This document shows positions 17,932 to 26,351 of a DNA stretch of 64,000 bases, in pieces. This stretch comes from Curtobacterium sp. ISL-83 (lineage in GTDB: Bacteria > Actinomycetota > Actinomycetes > Actinomycetales > Microbacteriaceae), in the NCBI RefSeq assembly GCF_018613895.1, contig NZ_JAGGPH010000003.1, positions 124,001 through 188,000 of the forward strand, written 5' to 3'. The notes under the pieces were generated by a model, which was not told the DNA's origin, made no database searches, and saw only the letters and a program-made list of their open reading frames with translations. How positions within the stretch are numbered: the stretch's first letter is position 1; each line of letters starts with the position of its first letter. Both the position numbers and the translations under genes were made by a program.

Positions 17932-18714
17932 GTGGTGACCCCGTCGCCCCGTGACGCGCTGGCCGCTCGACTCCGGGCGGCCGGCAGCGTCTTCGCCGAG
18001 GACGAAGCCGACCTGTTGCTCGAGGCCGGCGACGGTGATGCGGTGCGGCTCCGATCGCTGCTGCAGCGGCGCCTCGGTGGGGAACCGCTGGAGTACGTCC
18101 TGGGCTGGGCGGCGTTCGACGGGCACCGCATCCGGGTCACGCCGGGGGTCTTCGTGCCGAGGGCGCGGACGACCGTCGTGGTGAAGCAGGCTGCCCGACG
18201 GCTGTCGCGCTACGACCGGGTCGTCGACCTCTGCTGCGGCGCGGGGGCGATCAGCGTGGCCCTGCTCGGACGGGTCGGCGCGTTGGACCTGGTCGCGGTG
18301 GACGTCGACCCGGACGCGGTCGAGGTCGCGGCGGAGAACGTCGGGGATCGTGGCATCGTCGTCGCGGGGGACCTGTTCGCGCCGTTGCCCGATCGGTTCC
18401 GCGGGGTCGTGGACGTCATCGCGGTCAACGCGCCGTACGTGCCGACGTCGGCGATCGCGATGATGCCGACCGAGGCACGCGACCACGAGCACCGGGTGGC
18501 GCTCGACGGGGGGACCGACGGCCTCGACCTGCACCGACGGATCGCGGCGGAGTCCGGTGTGTGGGTGCGTCCGGGCGGGGCGGTGGTCATCGAGGTGTCC
18601 GTGGCGCAGGCTCCGGCATCGGCCGAACTGTTCCGCGCTGCGGGCTTCGTCGTGTCAGTCGAGTCGGACGTCGACGTCGACGGGACCTGCGTCGTGGCGA
18701 CCCGACCGTCCTGA
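17932..18714 (+). CDS. PrmC/HemK-like protein N5-glutamine methyltransferase (putative)
   Basis: 260 residues: an N-terminal helical domain (RRLGGEPLEYVLGWAAF, typical of HemK/PrmC) and a Rossmann methyltransferase domain with VVDLCCGAGAISVALLG as SAM motif I. The family motif NPPY, which holds the Gln side chain, reads NAPY here (VNAPYVPTSAI). This variant occurs in an actinobacterial subgroup annotated as putative PrmC, so the substrate may differ from release factors. Two GTG codons start the frame; GGAAG upstream supports 17932. It is isolated between prs and a convergent gene. A second, canonical prmC would be expected elsewhere in the genome. Confidence 0.8.
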   Translation: MVTPSPRDALAARLRAAGSVFAEDEADLLLEAGDGDAVRLRSLLQRRLGGEPLEYVLGWAAFDGHRIRVTPGVFVPRARTTVVVKQAARRLSRYDRVVDLCCGAGAISVALLGRVGALDLVAVDVDPDAVEVAAENVGDRGIVVAGDLFAPLPDRFRGVVDVIAVNAPYVPTSAIAMMPTEARDHEHRVALDGGTDGLDLHRRIAAESGVWVRPGGAVVIEVSVAQAPASAELFRAAGFVVSVESDVDVDGTCVVATRPS

Positions 18715-18868
18715 CCGCGCGGCGCCAGCCGAGCACCGTCTCGTCGGCGTGGACCGACCCACCCGCCCGCACCGTGCCTCCCGACCGCACCGCGGAGCGA
18801 ACCAGCCAGCGCGCGAAGGGACCAGCGAGCAGACCTGACTGCGCGCGAACCTGCCAGCGCGCGGACGG

Positions 18869-20548
18869 TCAGCTCGCGCGGACCGTCACCGTGTGCCAAC
18901 CCGAGGCGCCGTTCGGCGCCGGCGGCCGCTCGACACTCGTCTGGACCTCGCCGTCCGCGCTGATCGCCCGGACCTGGATGCGGTGCGAGCCGGCGTCCGG
19001 CGTCCACCGGAACACCCACTGCCGCCACGTGTCCGCCGACACCGAGTCGGCGAGGGTCGCGTCCTGCCAGGACCCGTTGCCGATCCGCACCTGGACGCCC
19101 CGCACACCCACGTGCGGCTGCCAGGCGACACCGGCGATCGCCACCTGCTTGCCGGCCTCCACCGTCGAGCCATCGCGGGGCGTGTCGACCCGCGACTCGA
19201 GCTTGACCGGGCCGCGCTCCGACCAGCCACGCGGCGTCCAGTACCCCTGGGCGTCGGCGAAGCGGGTGACCTCGAGCTCGGTGACCCACTTCGTCGCCGA
19301 GACGTACCCGTACAGGCCCGGCACCACCATGCGGACCGGGAACCCGTGCTGGGCCGGCAGCGGCTCACCGTTCATGCCCACCGCGAGGATCGCCGCGGTC
19401 CCCTTGTCCTGCAGGACGTCCAGGGGCGTCCCGGCGGTGAAGCCGTCGATGCTCCGCGAGAGGACCATGTCGGCGCCCGCGTGTGGTCCGGCGCGTTCCA
19501 GGAGTGCGCGGATCGGGTAGCCCAACCACCTGGCGGTGCCGATCAGGTCGCCGCCGACCTCGTTCGAGACGCAGCTCAGGGTCGCGTAGTGCTCCTCGAG
19601 CGGCAGCGCGAGGAGCTGGTCCCACGTCAGCACGACCTCGTGGTCCACCGCGCCGTGGATGCGGAGTTGCCACGTTGCCGGGTCGACGGACGGCACGCTC
19701 AACGCGGTGTCGATCCGGTAGAAGTCGGCGTTCGGGGTCACGTACGGGGTGATCCCCGCGACGCCGAGTGACGCACCCGCCGGGACGGACGCAGCGGGCG
19801 CCGCGGCGCGCGGCAGCCGGATGGCACGGCGGGCGGCAGCGGCCGCCTGCATGGCGGACGATCCGAGCCGGGAGGCGGTGCCCACCACGACCGCGAGCCC
19901 CGCCGCGGTGACGCCCCAGACCAGGAACGCACGGCGCTCGGTCGAGGCTGGTCGGGGTGCGGCCGAGGGGACGGCGGCTGCGGCCTCCCACCGTCGGAGT
20001 CGTCCGGTCAGGACCCGGAGGACGATGACCGCCGCCGCCACACCGAGCACGGTGGGTGCGCCGTCCAGGGAGCCGCTGCCGGACCGCGTCGTCACGGCGA
20101 ACAGCGCGAGGACACCGCCGATCGCGAAGACCAGTGCGCCGAAGGGGGGACGGGCGCGCTCCAGGATGCCGGCGCCCGCGCTGACCACGGCGACGATGGC
20201 TGTCATCAGCACGAACAGGGCGACCTTGTCCCCGGTCCCGAACAGCGCGACCATGAGGTCCTTCGCAGGCGGCGGGGCGAGGTCGATGACCGCGGACCCC
20301 ACGGCGACGAGCGGGCTGCCGGCACCACCGAGGAGCAGGGCGCCGAACTCGGCGAGACCGAGGAACGCGGCTGCGGCCACGAGGCCCGCGGCAGCCGCCC
20401 AGCGGCGGGGACGTGCCGGCACCACGACGTCCGGCGTCCGCACGGGTCCGCCCTGGCGACCAGTGCTGCTGCCCGAGGGGTCACCGACGCCTCGGTCGCT
20501 CACGGGTCCTCCGGTCACGGGTCCTTCGGTGGCGGCGCCCTCGGTCAT
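18869..20548 (-). CDS. Membrane-anchored molybdopterin-dependent oxidoreductase (sulfite-oxidase fold)
   Basis: 559 residues. After a Gly/Thr-rich N-terminus come four to five hydrophobic helices (about 50-185) and another at about 208-230. Then the sulfite-oxidase-type molybdopterin domain starts (GITPYVTPNADFYRIDTAL). The Mo-ligand Cys is in YATLSCVSNEVGGDLIGTARW; PGLYGYVSATKWVTELEV follows. A C-terminal Mo-Co dimerisation domain ends the protein. The catalytic part is predicted outside the membrane. YedY/MsrP and nitrate-reductase-like relatives share this fold; the substrate cannot be read from sequence. The start is supported by TAGCCT (reverse complement of 20555-20560) six bases before the ATG. 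Confidence 0.85.
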   Translation of the reverse strand: MTEGAATEGPVTGGPVSDRGVGDPSGSSTGRQGGPVRTPDVVVPARPRRWAAAAGLVAAAAFLGLAEFGALLLGGAGSPLVAVGSAVIDLAPPPAKDLMVALFGTGDKVALFVLMTAIVAVVSAGAGILERARPPFGALVFAIGGVLALFAVTTRSGSGSLDGAPTVLGVAAAVIVLRVLTGRLRRWEAAAAVPSAAPRPASTERRAFLVWGVTAAGLAVVVGTASRLGSSAMQAAAAARRAIRLPRAAAPAASVPAGASLGVAGITPYVTPNADFYRIDTALSVPSVDPATWQLRIHGAVDHEVVLTWDQLLALPLEEHYATLSCVSNEVGGDLIGTARWLGYPIRALLERAGPHAGADMVLSRSIDGFTAGTPLDVLQDKGTAAILAVGMNGEPLPAQHGFPVRMVVPGLYGYVSATKWVTELEVTRFADAQGYWTPRGWSERGPVKLESRVDTPRDGSTVEAGKQVAIAGVAWQPHVGVRGVQVRIGNGSWQDATLADSVSADTWRQWVFRWTPDAGSHRIQVRAISADGEVQTSVERPPAPNGASGWHTVTVRAS

Positions 20549-20688
20549 GACCCGAGGCTAGAGCCGGACTGCCGCAGGACTGCTGACAGTCGTGCATGCA
20601 CCGGGGCACGTGGTCGTGCCGGCGGTTCGGGCGTGCGTTCCCCGGCCCTCCAGAGACCGGCGGCCATCGGGCGTGCGAGGATCGGGGC

Positions 20689-21378
20689 ATGGCGAGGCAT
20701 CCGGACCGTGCTCCACGGCGGGACGGCGCGCGCGGTCGCGGGCCGGCCGATCCGGTGCGGCGACTCATGGTCGTCCGGTGGGTCATCGTCGCCGTCTGGC
20801 TCGCACTGCTGGTCAGCCGCGTCCTGGTCGTGGCGTTGGCGCCGCACACCGACCTCAGCTTCTTCGCCATCGCCGAGGCCGTGTCCATCGCGCTCGGGGT
20901 GGCGCTCATCGTCGTCGCGGTGGTGCGTGCGCAGACGATCCGACGGCGCCGACAGGACGAAGCCCTGGCGCTCGCGATCCGGCGCATCGACCCCACGGTG
21001 TGGCTGGTCCCGGCGGCGCCCACGGCCGAGCTCCGGGCGGCGATGGAGGAACTCCGGGCCGAGGTCAGCCTGGGGGAGCGGGTCACCTGGGCGTTCGGCG
21101 CGACCGAGGCCTCCCTGTGGGAACTCGACGAACGGCGTGCGACGCGGCTGCTCGTGATCCGGTGGAGCCGGATGGTGCACGTCGGGCTCGAGGACCGGAC
21201 CCCGGGCGAGGGGCGACGGGCGTGCGCCGTGGCGTTGCACTACGTGCGGATGGACGACTCCCCGGCGGTCGCGACGTTCTTCGTGCGGGCGGCACCCGGG
21301 TCGAAGCGACTGCTCGGGCGGGGACCGAAGCTCGAGCGGCTCGTCGTGGACCTGGCGCGCGAGCGCATCGTCTCGTAG
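20689..21378 (+). CDS. Membrane protein of unknown function with a cytoplasmic C-terminal domain
   Basis: 229 residues. After a basic N-terminus there are two hydrophobic helices (about 28-48 and 57-76), then a soluble alpha/beta-looking domain (WLVPAAPTAELRAAMEELRA...). No family recognised. An earlier in-frame ATG at 20596 would add 31 poor-quality residues. I use 20689, where GAGGAT ends six bases upstream, a weak -10 at the spacing seen for other leaderless genes here. Convergent with gnd; the shared terminator is at 21403-21436. Confidence 0.7.
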   Translation: MARHPDRAPRRDGARGRGPADPVRRLMVVRWVIVAVWLALLVSRVLVVALAPHTDLSFFAIAEAVSIALGVALIVVAVVRAQTIRRRRQDEALALAIRRIDPTVWLVPAAPTAELRAAMEELRAEVSLGERVTWAFGATEASLWELDERRATRLLVIRWSRMVHVGLEDRTPGEGRRACAVALHYVRMDDSPAVATFFVRAAPGSKRLLGRGPKLERLVVDLARERIVS

Positions 21379-21402
21379 GACGGGGTCGGCTCGTGCGCAG
21401 GG

Positions 21403-21436
21403 CCGGAAGGCCCCGCCGATCGGCAGGGCCTTCCGG
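21403..21436. terminator. Bidirectional terminator between the membrane protein gene and gnd
   Basis: CCGGAAGGCCC pairs with GGGCCTTCCGG, with an inner GCCGATCGGC. The hairpin sits between two convergent stop codons, 24 and 18 bases away. Confidence 0.8.
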
Positions 21437-21454
21437 ACGTGTCGTCCCCGCGGA

Positions 21455-22912
21455 CTAGTGCGTCGACGGCTCCTGTTCGACCTCGCGGCGGTCCTCGTCG
21501 GACCAGAGCGTGTGGAACGTCCCCGGCTTGTCGATGCGCTGGTAGGTGTGCGCGCCGAAGAAGTCACGCTGACCCTGGATGAGCGCGGCGGGCAGCCGGT
21601 CGGACGCCAGCGCGTCGAAGTACGACAGCGCGGACGAGAACCCGGGCGCCGGGATCCCGGACGCGGCTGCGATGCCGACGATGCGACGCCAGGCGGCTTC
21701 ACCCTCGGCGACGGCGTTCGCGAAGTACGGGTCGACCAGCAGGCTCTCGAGCTCGGGGTTCTCGTCGTAGGCCTCGACGATGCGGTTGAGGAACTGTGCG
21801 CGGATGATGCAGCCGCCGCGCCAGATCTTCGCGATGTTGCCGAGGTCGATGTCCCAGCCGTACTCCTTCGCCCCCGCGATGATGAGGTCGAAGCCCTGCG
21901 CGTACGCGACCACCTTCGAGGCGTACAGCGCGGCCCGGACGTCGTCGGCGAAGGTGTCCGGGACCTCGGCGATCGCGGGGCGCGACTGCACCGACTGCTG
22001 CACCGCGGCGCGCTGGGTCGGCTTCGACGACACGGCCCGGGCGAAGACCGCTTCGCCGATGCCGGACACCGGGATGCCGAGTCCCACCGCGTTCTGCACG
22101 GTCCACACGCCGGTGCCCTTGGAGCCGGCCTCGTCGCGGATCACGTCGACGAGCGGCTTGCCGGTCTCGGCGTCGCGCTGCTTGAGGATCTCGGCGGTGA
22201 TCTCGATGAGGTAGGACTCGAGGTCGCCCTTGTTCCACTCGTCGAACACCTTCACCAGGTCCTCGACGTCGAGACCCCCGGCGCGGCGGAGCAGGTCGTA
22301 GGACTCCGCGATCAGCTGCATGTCGGCGTACTCGATGCCGTTGTGCACCATCTTCACGAAGTGTCCTGCGCCCCCGGTGCCGATGTGCGTGACGCAGGGC
22401 TCGCCCTCGGCGACGGCGGCGATGGACTTCAGGATCGGCCCGAGGGTCTCCCAGGCCTCCTTCGAGCCGCCGGGCATGATCGACGGCCCCTTGAGCGCGC
22501 CTTCTTCGCCACCGGAGATGCCGGTGCCGACGAAGTTCAGGCCGCGCTCGCTGAGGTCGTGCTCGCGGCGGATGGTGTCGTGGAAGTTCGCGTTGCCGCC
22601 GTCGACGATGATGTCGCCGGGCTCGAATCGGTCGGCGAGCTGGGAGATCACGGCGTCGGTGCCCTTGCCGGCCTGCACCATGATGATCGCCGTGCGGGGC
22701 TTCGAGAGCGACGCGACGAACTCGTCGATGTCCTTCGACGCGATGAACCCGACGTCGCCGTGCTCCTGCAGCAGCTCCTCGGTGCGGGCGTACGTGCGGT
22801 TGTAGACCGCGACGGTGTTGCCCTCCCGACTGGCGAGGTTCCGTGCGAGGTTCGAGCCCATGACGGCGAGGCCGACCACGCCGATGTTCGCCTGTCCGTT
22901 GTTGTCTGCCAC
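21455..22912 (-). CDS. gnd: 6-phosphogluconate dehydrogenase (decarboxylating)
   Basis: 485 residues. It oxidises 6-phosphogluconate to ribulose 5-phosphate with NADP (oxidative pentose phosphate pathway). The cofactor motif GVVGLAVMGSNLARNLA (about 11-27), GGSKEAW, the catalytic Lys segment GHFVKMVHNGIEYADMQLI and the family signature around residues 260-270 are present; length is normal for the homodimeric long form. It starts at a GTG with AAAGGAG six to seven bases upstream. It is divergent from gntK (start 23028), whose product makes its substrate, so the pair forms a small gluconate module. Confidence 0.95.
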   Translation of the reverse strand: MADNNGQANIGVVGLAVMGSNLARNLASREGNTVAVYNRTYARTEELLQEHGDVGFIASKDIDEFVASLSKPRTAIIMVQAGKGTDAVISQLADRFEPGDIIVDGGNANFHDTIRREHDLSERGLNFVGTGISGGEEGALKGPSIMPGGSKEAWETLGPILKSIAAVAEGEPCVTHIGTGGAGHFVKMVHNGIEYADMQLIAESYDLLRRAGGLDVEDLVKVFDEWNKGDLESYLIEITAEILKQRDAETGKPLVDVIRDEAGSKGTGVWTVQNAVGLGIPVSGIGEAVFARAVSSKPTQRAAVQQSVQSRPAIAEVPDTFADDVRAALYASKVVAYAQGFDLIIAGAKEYGWDIDLGNIAKIWRGGCIIRAQFLNRIVEAYDENPELESLLVDPYFANAVAEGEAAWRRIVGIAAASGIPAPGFSSALSYFDALASDRLPAALIQGQRDFFGAHTYQRIDKPGTFHTLWSDEDRREVEQEPSTH

Positions 22913-23027
22913 GAAGGTCTCCTTTGTCCTGACGTCTTGCCGACCAACCTATGCACCGCGCCCTGGAACCGCACCGGTGTTACGGGATCGTGTGGAGAGC
23001 GTTCACCCGGACGCCTACGGTGGAGGG

Positions 23028-23567
23028 ATGACCGATCGCGCCGTCCTCCCGCCCGTGCTCGTGATGGGTGTCTCCGGGTCGGGGAAGACCACGATCGGCG
23101 AGGCGGTGGCCGTCGCCCTCGCCGAGCGCGGCCAGCCGACCACCTTCGTCGACGCTGACGACCTGCACCCGGCCGCGAACAAGGAGAAGATGCGCCGCGG
23201 CATCCCGCTCACGGACGAGGACCGCTGGCCGTGGCTCGACGCCTGCGCCGCGCGGATCGTCGCGGTCGAGGCGACCGGTTCCCGGTGCGTGATGGCGAAC
23301 TCGGCACTGCGACGTGTCTACCGGGACCGACTGCGCGCCTCCGTCCCGGACCTCGTCATCGCCTTCCTGGACGGGTCCCACGCCCTGATCGCCGAGCGGC
23401 AGGCACACCGGCACCACGAGTTCATGCCGCCGTCGCTGCTCGACTCCCAGTTCGCGACGCTGGAGCGTCCGCAGCCGGACGAGGCCGCCGTCGCCGTGTC
23501 GATCGCGGGACCGGTCGACGACACGGTGACGGCGATCCTCGCCGCGCTCGAGGTCACTTCCGGCTGA
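23028..23567 (+). CDS. gntK: Gluconokinase
   Basis: A 179-residue P-loop kinase that phosphorylates gluconate to 6-phosphogluconate. Walker A is MGVSGSGKTTIGEAVA (about 14-29). DADDLHPAANKEKMRRGIPLTDEDRWPWL is represented by the typical DLHP and GIPLTD segments, and the HHEFMPPSLLDSQFATLE region carries the family C-terminal motif. TACGGT at 23016-23021 ends six bases before the ATG, and the intervening GGAGGG can also serve as a ribosome binding site. Divergent from gnd. The 3' end overlaps the convergent SHOCT gene by 14 bases. Confidence 0.95.
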   Translation: MTDRAVLPPVLVMGVSGSGKTTIGEAVAVALAERGQPTTFVDADDLHPAANKEKMRRGIPLTDEDRWPWLDACAARIVAVEATGSRCVMANSALRRVYRDRLRASVPDLVIAFLDGSHALIAERQAHRHHEFMPPSLLDSQFATLERPQPDEAAVAVSIAGPVDDTVTAILAALEVTSG

Positions 23568-23811
23568 GCTCGGAGAGCCGCGCCCGGTACTCCTCGGCAC
23601 CGATGTCGCCGCGGGCGAACCGGTCCGCCAGCACGGAACGGGCGTCGGCGAGTGCGCGCCAGCTGCCCCGTCGGAAGACCCCGAACACCAGGAAGACGAC
23701 GAGGAACACGACGAAGAAGAACGCGGGGAAGACGAAGAACGGGAACCCGGCCCCGCCGTGCCAGTAGGGGCCGGCTGCGGTGGTGGCTGCTGTGGTGAGT
23801 GACGTGATCAT
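23554..23811 (-). CDS. Small membrane protein with C-terminal SHOCT domain
   Basis: 85 residues: a polar start, one very hydrophobic Phe/Val-rich helix (about 22-46), then a SHOCT-type short helical domain at the end (LADRFARGDIGAEEYRARLSEL). SHOCT domains are oligomerisation modules often found at the end of small membrane proteins. GGAGG lies five bases before the ATG. Upstream lie two identical inverted repeats (23834-23872) 21 bp apart, and beyond them a divergent two-component system, which is a plausible regulator. The 3' end overlaps gntK by 14 bases on the other strand. Confidence 0.8.
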   Translation of the reverse strand: MITSLTTAATTAAGPYWHGGAGFPFFVFPAFFFVVFLVVFLVFGVFRRGSWRALADARSVLADRFARGDIGAEEYRARLSELSRK

Positions 23812-23833
23812 GGTGACCTCCTGGTCGGTTGCT

Positions 23834-23872
23834 GGTCGCTCGGATGCGACCGCTGGTCGCTGTGCTGCGACC
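23834..23872. promoter_or_regulatory. Tandem inverted-repeat pair, probable operator or leader hairpins
   Basis: GGTCGC-N6-GCGACC occurs at 23834-23851 and again at 23855-23872. Copies start 21 bases apart, two helical turns, and each is flanked on the left by GCT. A partial half-site (GGTCG) lies just before. They sit 23-61 bases upstream of the SHOCT gene start. The regulator could be the NarL-type response regulator at 25402, but this is inference. Confidence 0.6.
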
Positions 23873-24046
23873 GTTCCAGCGTCGGTCCTGGAGGCCCGTC
23901 ACGCGTCCGCCGCCGAGGCCCACTTCCGCCTGCTCCCGCCGTCGTACAGCGGCCCGTCCTCCACAGGCACCTGCGCCCGGGGGAGTAGTCCACAGGTCGT
24001 GCGCTCGCCCGATGTCGCCGGGACCACGCGACCCTAGGCTCGACCC

Positions 24047-25405
24047 ATGCACAGCGGACCGAGCTCGACGACCCCGGACGAGGACACGCCTCGGCCGGAC
24101 GGCCGTCGACGGTTCGGCAGGTTCGGCCGGGTCCTGCCCGTGGCGCTCGTCCAGGTCCTCGGGACGCTCGGGGCCTCCCGCTTCACGGGGTCGGCGGCCG
24201 GGGGTGGGCCGCCGTGGGCACGGCACGTCGTCCTCGGGCCGGTCGACGCGGTCGCGGTCGGTCCCGTCGCACTCGGCCTGCTGCTCGCCGGCATCGTGCT
24301 GCTCCCGTGGCGGTGGCGATGGCCGCGCGCGGTGCTGGTCGGCACGCTCGTCACGACCGTCGCCTACGCGGTCGTCGTGAGTCCGCGGGGGCCGTTCGTC
24401 GCGGCCCTGACAATGGCGATGGCGAACGCGTGGCTCCGCGGGCACCGGTGGGCGGTCGGCGTCGTCGCGGCGATCAGCGTCGTCACGCTGCCCGCCGCGG
24501 ACCTCGTGCTCGGCCGGTCGCCGGCGCTCGACCCCAGTGCGGTGCTGCTCGCGCTCGCGTGGGCCACCGTGACCATCGCCGTGTCCGAGCTGGCTCGGGT
24601 CCGCATCGAGCGGGTGGCCGAGCGTCGGCGTCAGCGGGTCGAGGCCGAGCGTCGCCGAGCCGAAGCCGAACGGGTCCGGATCGCCCGTGAACTCCACGAC
24701 TCGGTCGCGCACGCCATGTCGCTCATCAACCTGCAGGCGGGGGTCGCGCTCCACCTGGGCTCCGACCTGCCGGAGCAGACGCAACAGGCACTCGGGAACA
24801 TCCGGGACGCCAGCCGGGACGCCCTCGTCGAGCTGCGGACGATCCTCGGCGTCCTCCGCGCCGTGGACGCCGACGCGTTCGGATCCGACCGCGACCCCAC
24901 CCCGGGGATGGACCGGATCCCGGCGCTCGTCGAACGCGCCCGTGCCGCCGGCGTGGACATCGCCGCGACCGTCGCTGGCGATCCGGGTCGTCTCGACGCC
25001 ATCACGGACCGGAACGGGTTCCGCATCGTGCAGGAATCGGTGACGAACGTCATGAAGCACGCTCCGGGCCACCGCGTGGTCATCACCGTCGACGTCGGGC
25101 CGGACGTCGTCGACCTGACCGTCAGGGACCACCCGGCGACGACCCGACCACCGCGCGCCGGGGTGTCGCAAGCGGGACCAGCACTCCCCGGGCCGACCGC
25201 CGGGCTCCCAGCCACCGGTCTCGGTCCGACCGGCAACGGGATCATCGGCATGCGCGAGCGCGCGGACGCCGTCGGTGGGACCCTCGCGGCGGCGCCCACG
25301 GCCGACGGCGGGTGGCAGGTGACCGCGCGCCTGCCCGTCCGCGGACCCGTGGCCGAGGCGACCGCCCGGGCCACCACCTTCCCCGACACCGGAGCCACAC
25401 GATGA
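24047..25405 (+). CDS. Two-component sensor histidine kinase, NarL-partner type (HisKA_3)
   Basis: 452 residues. An N-terminal membrane domain of four to five helices (about 28-190) has no obvious extracellular sensor loop. A basic coiled coil (RIERVAERRRQRVEAERRRA) leads to the dimerisation domain with RIARELHDSVAHAMS, where H217 is the phosphorylated residue. The ATPase domain has the N-box QESVTNVMKHA and the G-box GNGIIGMRERADAVGG. A Pro/Ala/Gly-rich insert of about 35 residues follows LTVRDH, where the D.G motif is expected, so that motif is not clean. TAGGCT at 24035-24040 ends six bases before the ATG (leaderless). The stop overlaps the regulator gene as ATGA. Confidence 0.88.
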   Translation: MHSGPSSTTPDEDTPRPDGRRRFGRFGRVLPVALVQVLGTLGASRFTGSAAGGGPPWARHVVLGPVDAVAVGPVALGLLLAGIVLLPWRWRWPRAVLVGTLVTTVAYAVVVSPRGPFVAALTMAMANAWLRGHRWAVGVVAAISVVTLPAADLVLGRSPALDPSAVLLALAWATVTIAVSELARVRIERVAERRRQRVEAERRRAEAERVRIARELHDSVAHAMSLINLQAGVALHLGSDLPEQTQQALGNIRDASRDALVELRTILGVLRAVDADAFGSDRDPTPGMDRIPALVERARAAGVDIAATVAGDPGRLDAITDRNGFRIVQESVTNVMKHAPGHRVVITVDVGPDVVDLTVRDHPATTRPPRAGVSQAGPALPGPTAGLPATGLGPTGNGIIGMRERADAVGGTLAAAPTADGGWQVTARLPVRGPVAEATARATTFPDTGATR

Positions 25406-26100
25406 CGCCACACCGCCCCGCGACACCCGAGGCGACCATCCGGGCCGTGCTGGCGGACGACCAGGTGCTCATCCGGGCCGGACTCCGTGCACTGGTCGAG
25501 GCAGAGCCCGACATGGTGGTCGTCGCCGAGGCGGGCGACGGGGACGCGGCAGTCGACGCAGCTCGCGCCACGCAGCCGGACGTCGTCCTCATGGACATCC
25601 GGATGCCGGGCACGGACGGCCTCGCTGCGACGCAGCGGATCTCCGCCGACCCGGACCTCGCGGCGGTGCACGTCGTCATCCTCACCACCTTCGAAGAGGA
25701 CGACTACGTGTTCGAGGCGATCCGCGGCGGCGCTGCGGGCTTCCTCGTCAAGGACACCGAACCGGCCGAACTCCTCCGGGCGATCCGGACGGTCGTGGCC
25801 GGCGACTCCCTGCTGTCGCCCCGGGCCACGCGGTCCCTGGTGGAGGCGTACGCCACCCACGCGACGTCGACCTCGCTCGCGCCGGAGCTCGACGTCCTGA
25901 CCGACCGCGAGCGTCAGGTCATGCAGCTCGTCGCCGCGGGCCTCACGAACACCGAGATCGCGGCCCACCTGTTCGTCAGCCCGATGACCGCGAAGACCCA
26001 CGTCTCCCGGGCGATGATCAAGCTCGGCGCCCGCGACCGCGCCCAGCTGGTCGTCTTCGCCTACGAGACCGGCCTGGTCACGCCGGGGTGGCGCCCGTGA
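25402..26100 (+). CDS. NarL/LuxR-family response regulator
   Basis: 232 residues. The receiver domain (about 15-130) has the acidic pair ADDQ, the phosphorylated D65 in VLMDIRMPGTDG and the conserved Lys in FLVKDTEP. The C-terminal LuxR helix-turn-helix is LTDRERQVMQLVAAGLTNTE followed by IAAHLFVSPMTAKTHVSRAM. It starts inside the kinase stop codon (ATGA overlap), so the pair is translationally coupled. Likely targets are the nearby SHOCT gene and possibly its own operon. Confidence 0.92.
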   Translation: MTPHRPATPEATIRAVLADDQVLIRAGLRALVEAEPDMVVVAEAGDGDAAVDAARATQPDVVLMDIRMPGTDGLAATQRISADPDLAAVHVVILTTFEEDDYVFEAIRGGAAGFLVKDTEPAELLRAIRTVVAGDSLLSPRATRSLVEAYATHATSTSLAPELDVLTDRERQVMQLVAAGLTNTEIAAHLFVSPMTAKTHVSRAMIKLGARDRAQLVVFAYETGLVTPGWRP

Positions 26101-26119
26101 CCCGCCTCCTGATCCGCCG

Positions 26120-26139
26120 TGGTATCGCAGTTGATACCA
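26120..26139. promoter_or_regulatory. Toxin-antitoxin operator and -10 box
   Basis: TGGTATC-N6-GATACCA is a 20-base inverted repeat. A TACCAT -10 box (26135-26140) overlaps its right arm and ends seven bases before the antitoxin ATG at 26148. Binding of the antitoxin here would block its own promoter, the usual autoregulation of such modules. Confidence 0.7.
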
Positions 26140-26147
26140 TGCCGCCC

Positions 26148-26351
26148 ATGGCCATGACACTGCGGTTGGACGACGCGGAAGCTGCGGCGCTGCGGAAGCG
26201 GGCAGACCTCGAAGAACGGTCGATGCAGGACATCGCCCGCGCGGCCATCCGCGAGTACATCGAGCACCACAGCCGCAGCGATCTGATCGATTCGGTGCTG
26301 GACACGCAACTGCCGCGATTCGCGGAGGCCCTCGACCGACTCGGACGATGA
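26148..26351 (+). CDS. Ribbon-helix-helix antitoxin
   Basis: 67 residues. The N-terminus MAMTLRLDDAEAAALRKRAD is a ribbon-helix-helix DNA-binding motif (one beta strand then two helices). The C-terminal part (about 40-67) would bind the toxin. In-frame ATGs also occur at 26139 and 26154. I choose 26148 because TACCAT ends seven bases upstream, giving a leaderless start. The stop overlaps the toxin start (ATGA), so toxin translation is coupled to antitoxin translation. Confidence 0.82.
   Translation: MAMTLRLDDAEAAALRKRADLEERSMQDIARAAIREYIEHHSRSDLIDSVLDTQLPRFAEALDRLGR

Noticed and set aside
23960..24000. Possible DnaA boxes (TCCACAGG, twice)
   Set aside because: They lack the TTAT part of the consensus and no replication genes are near.
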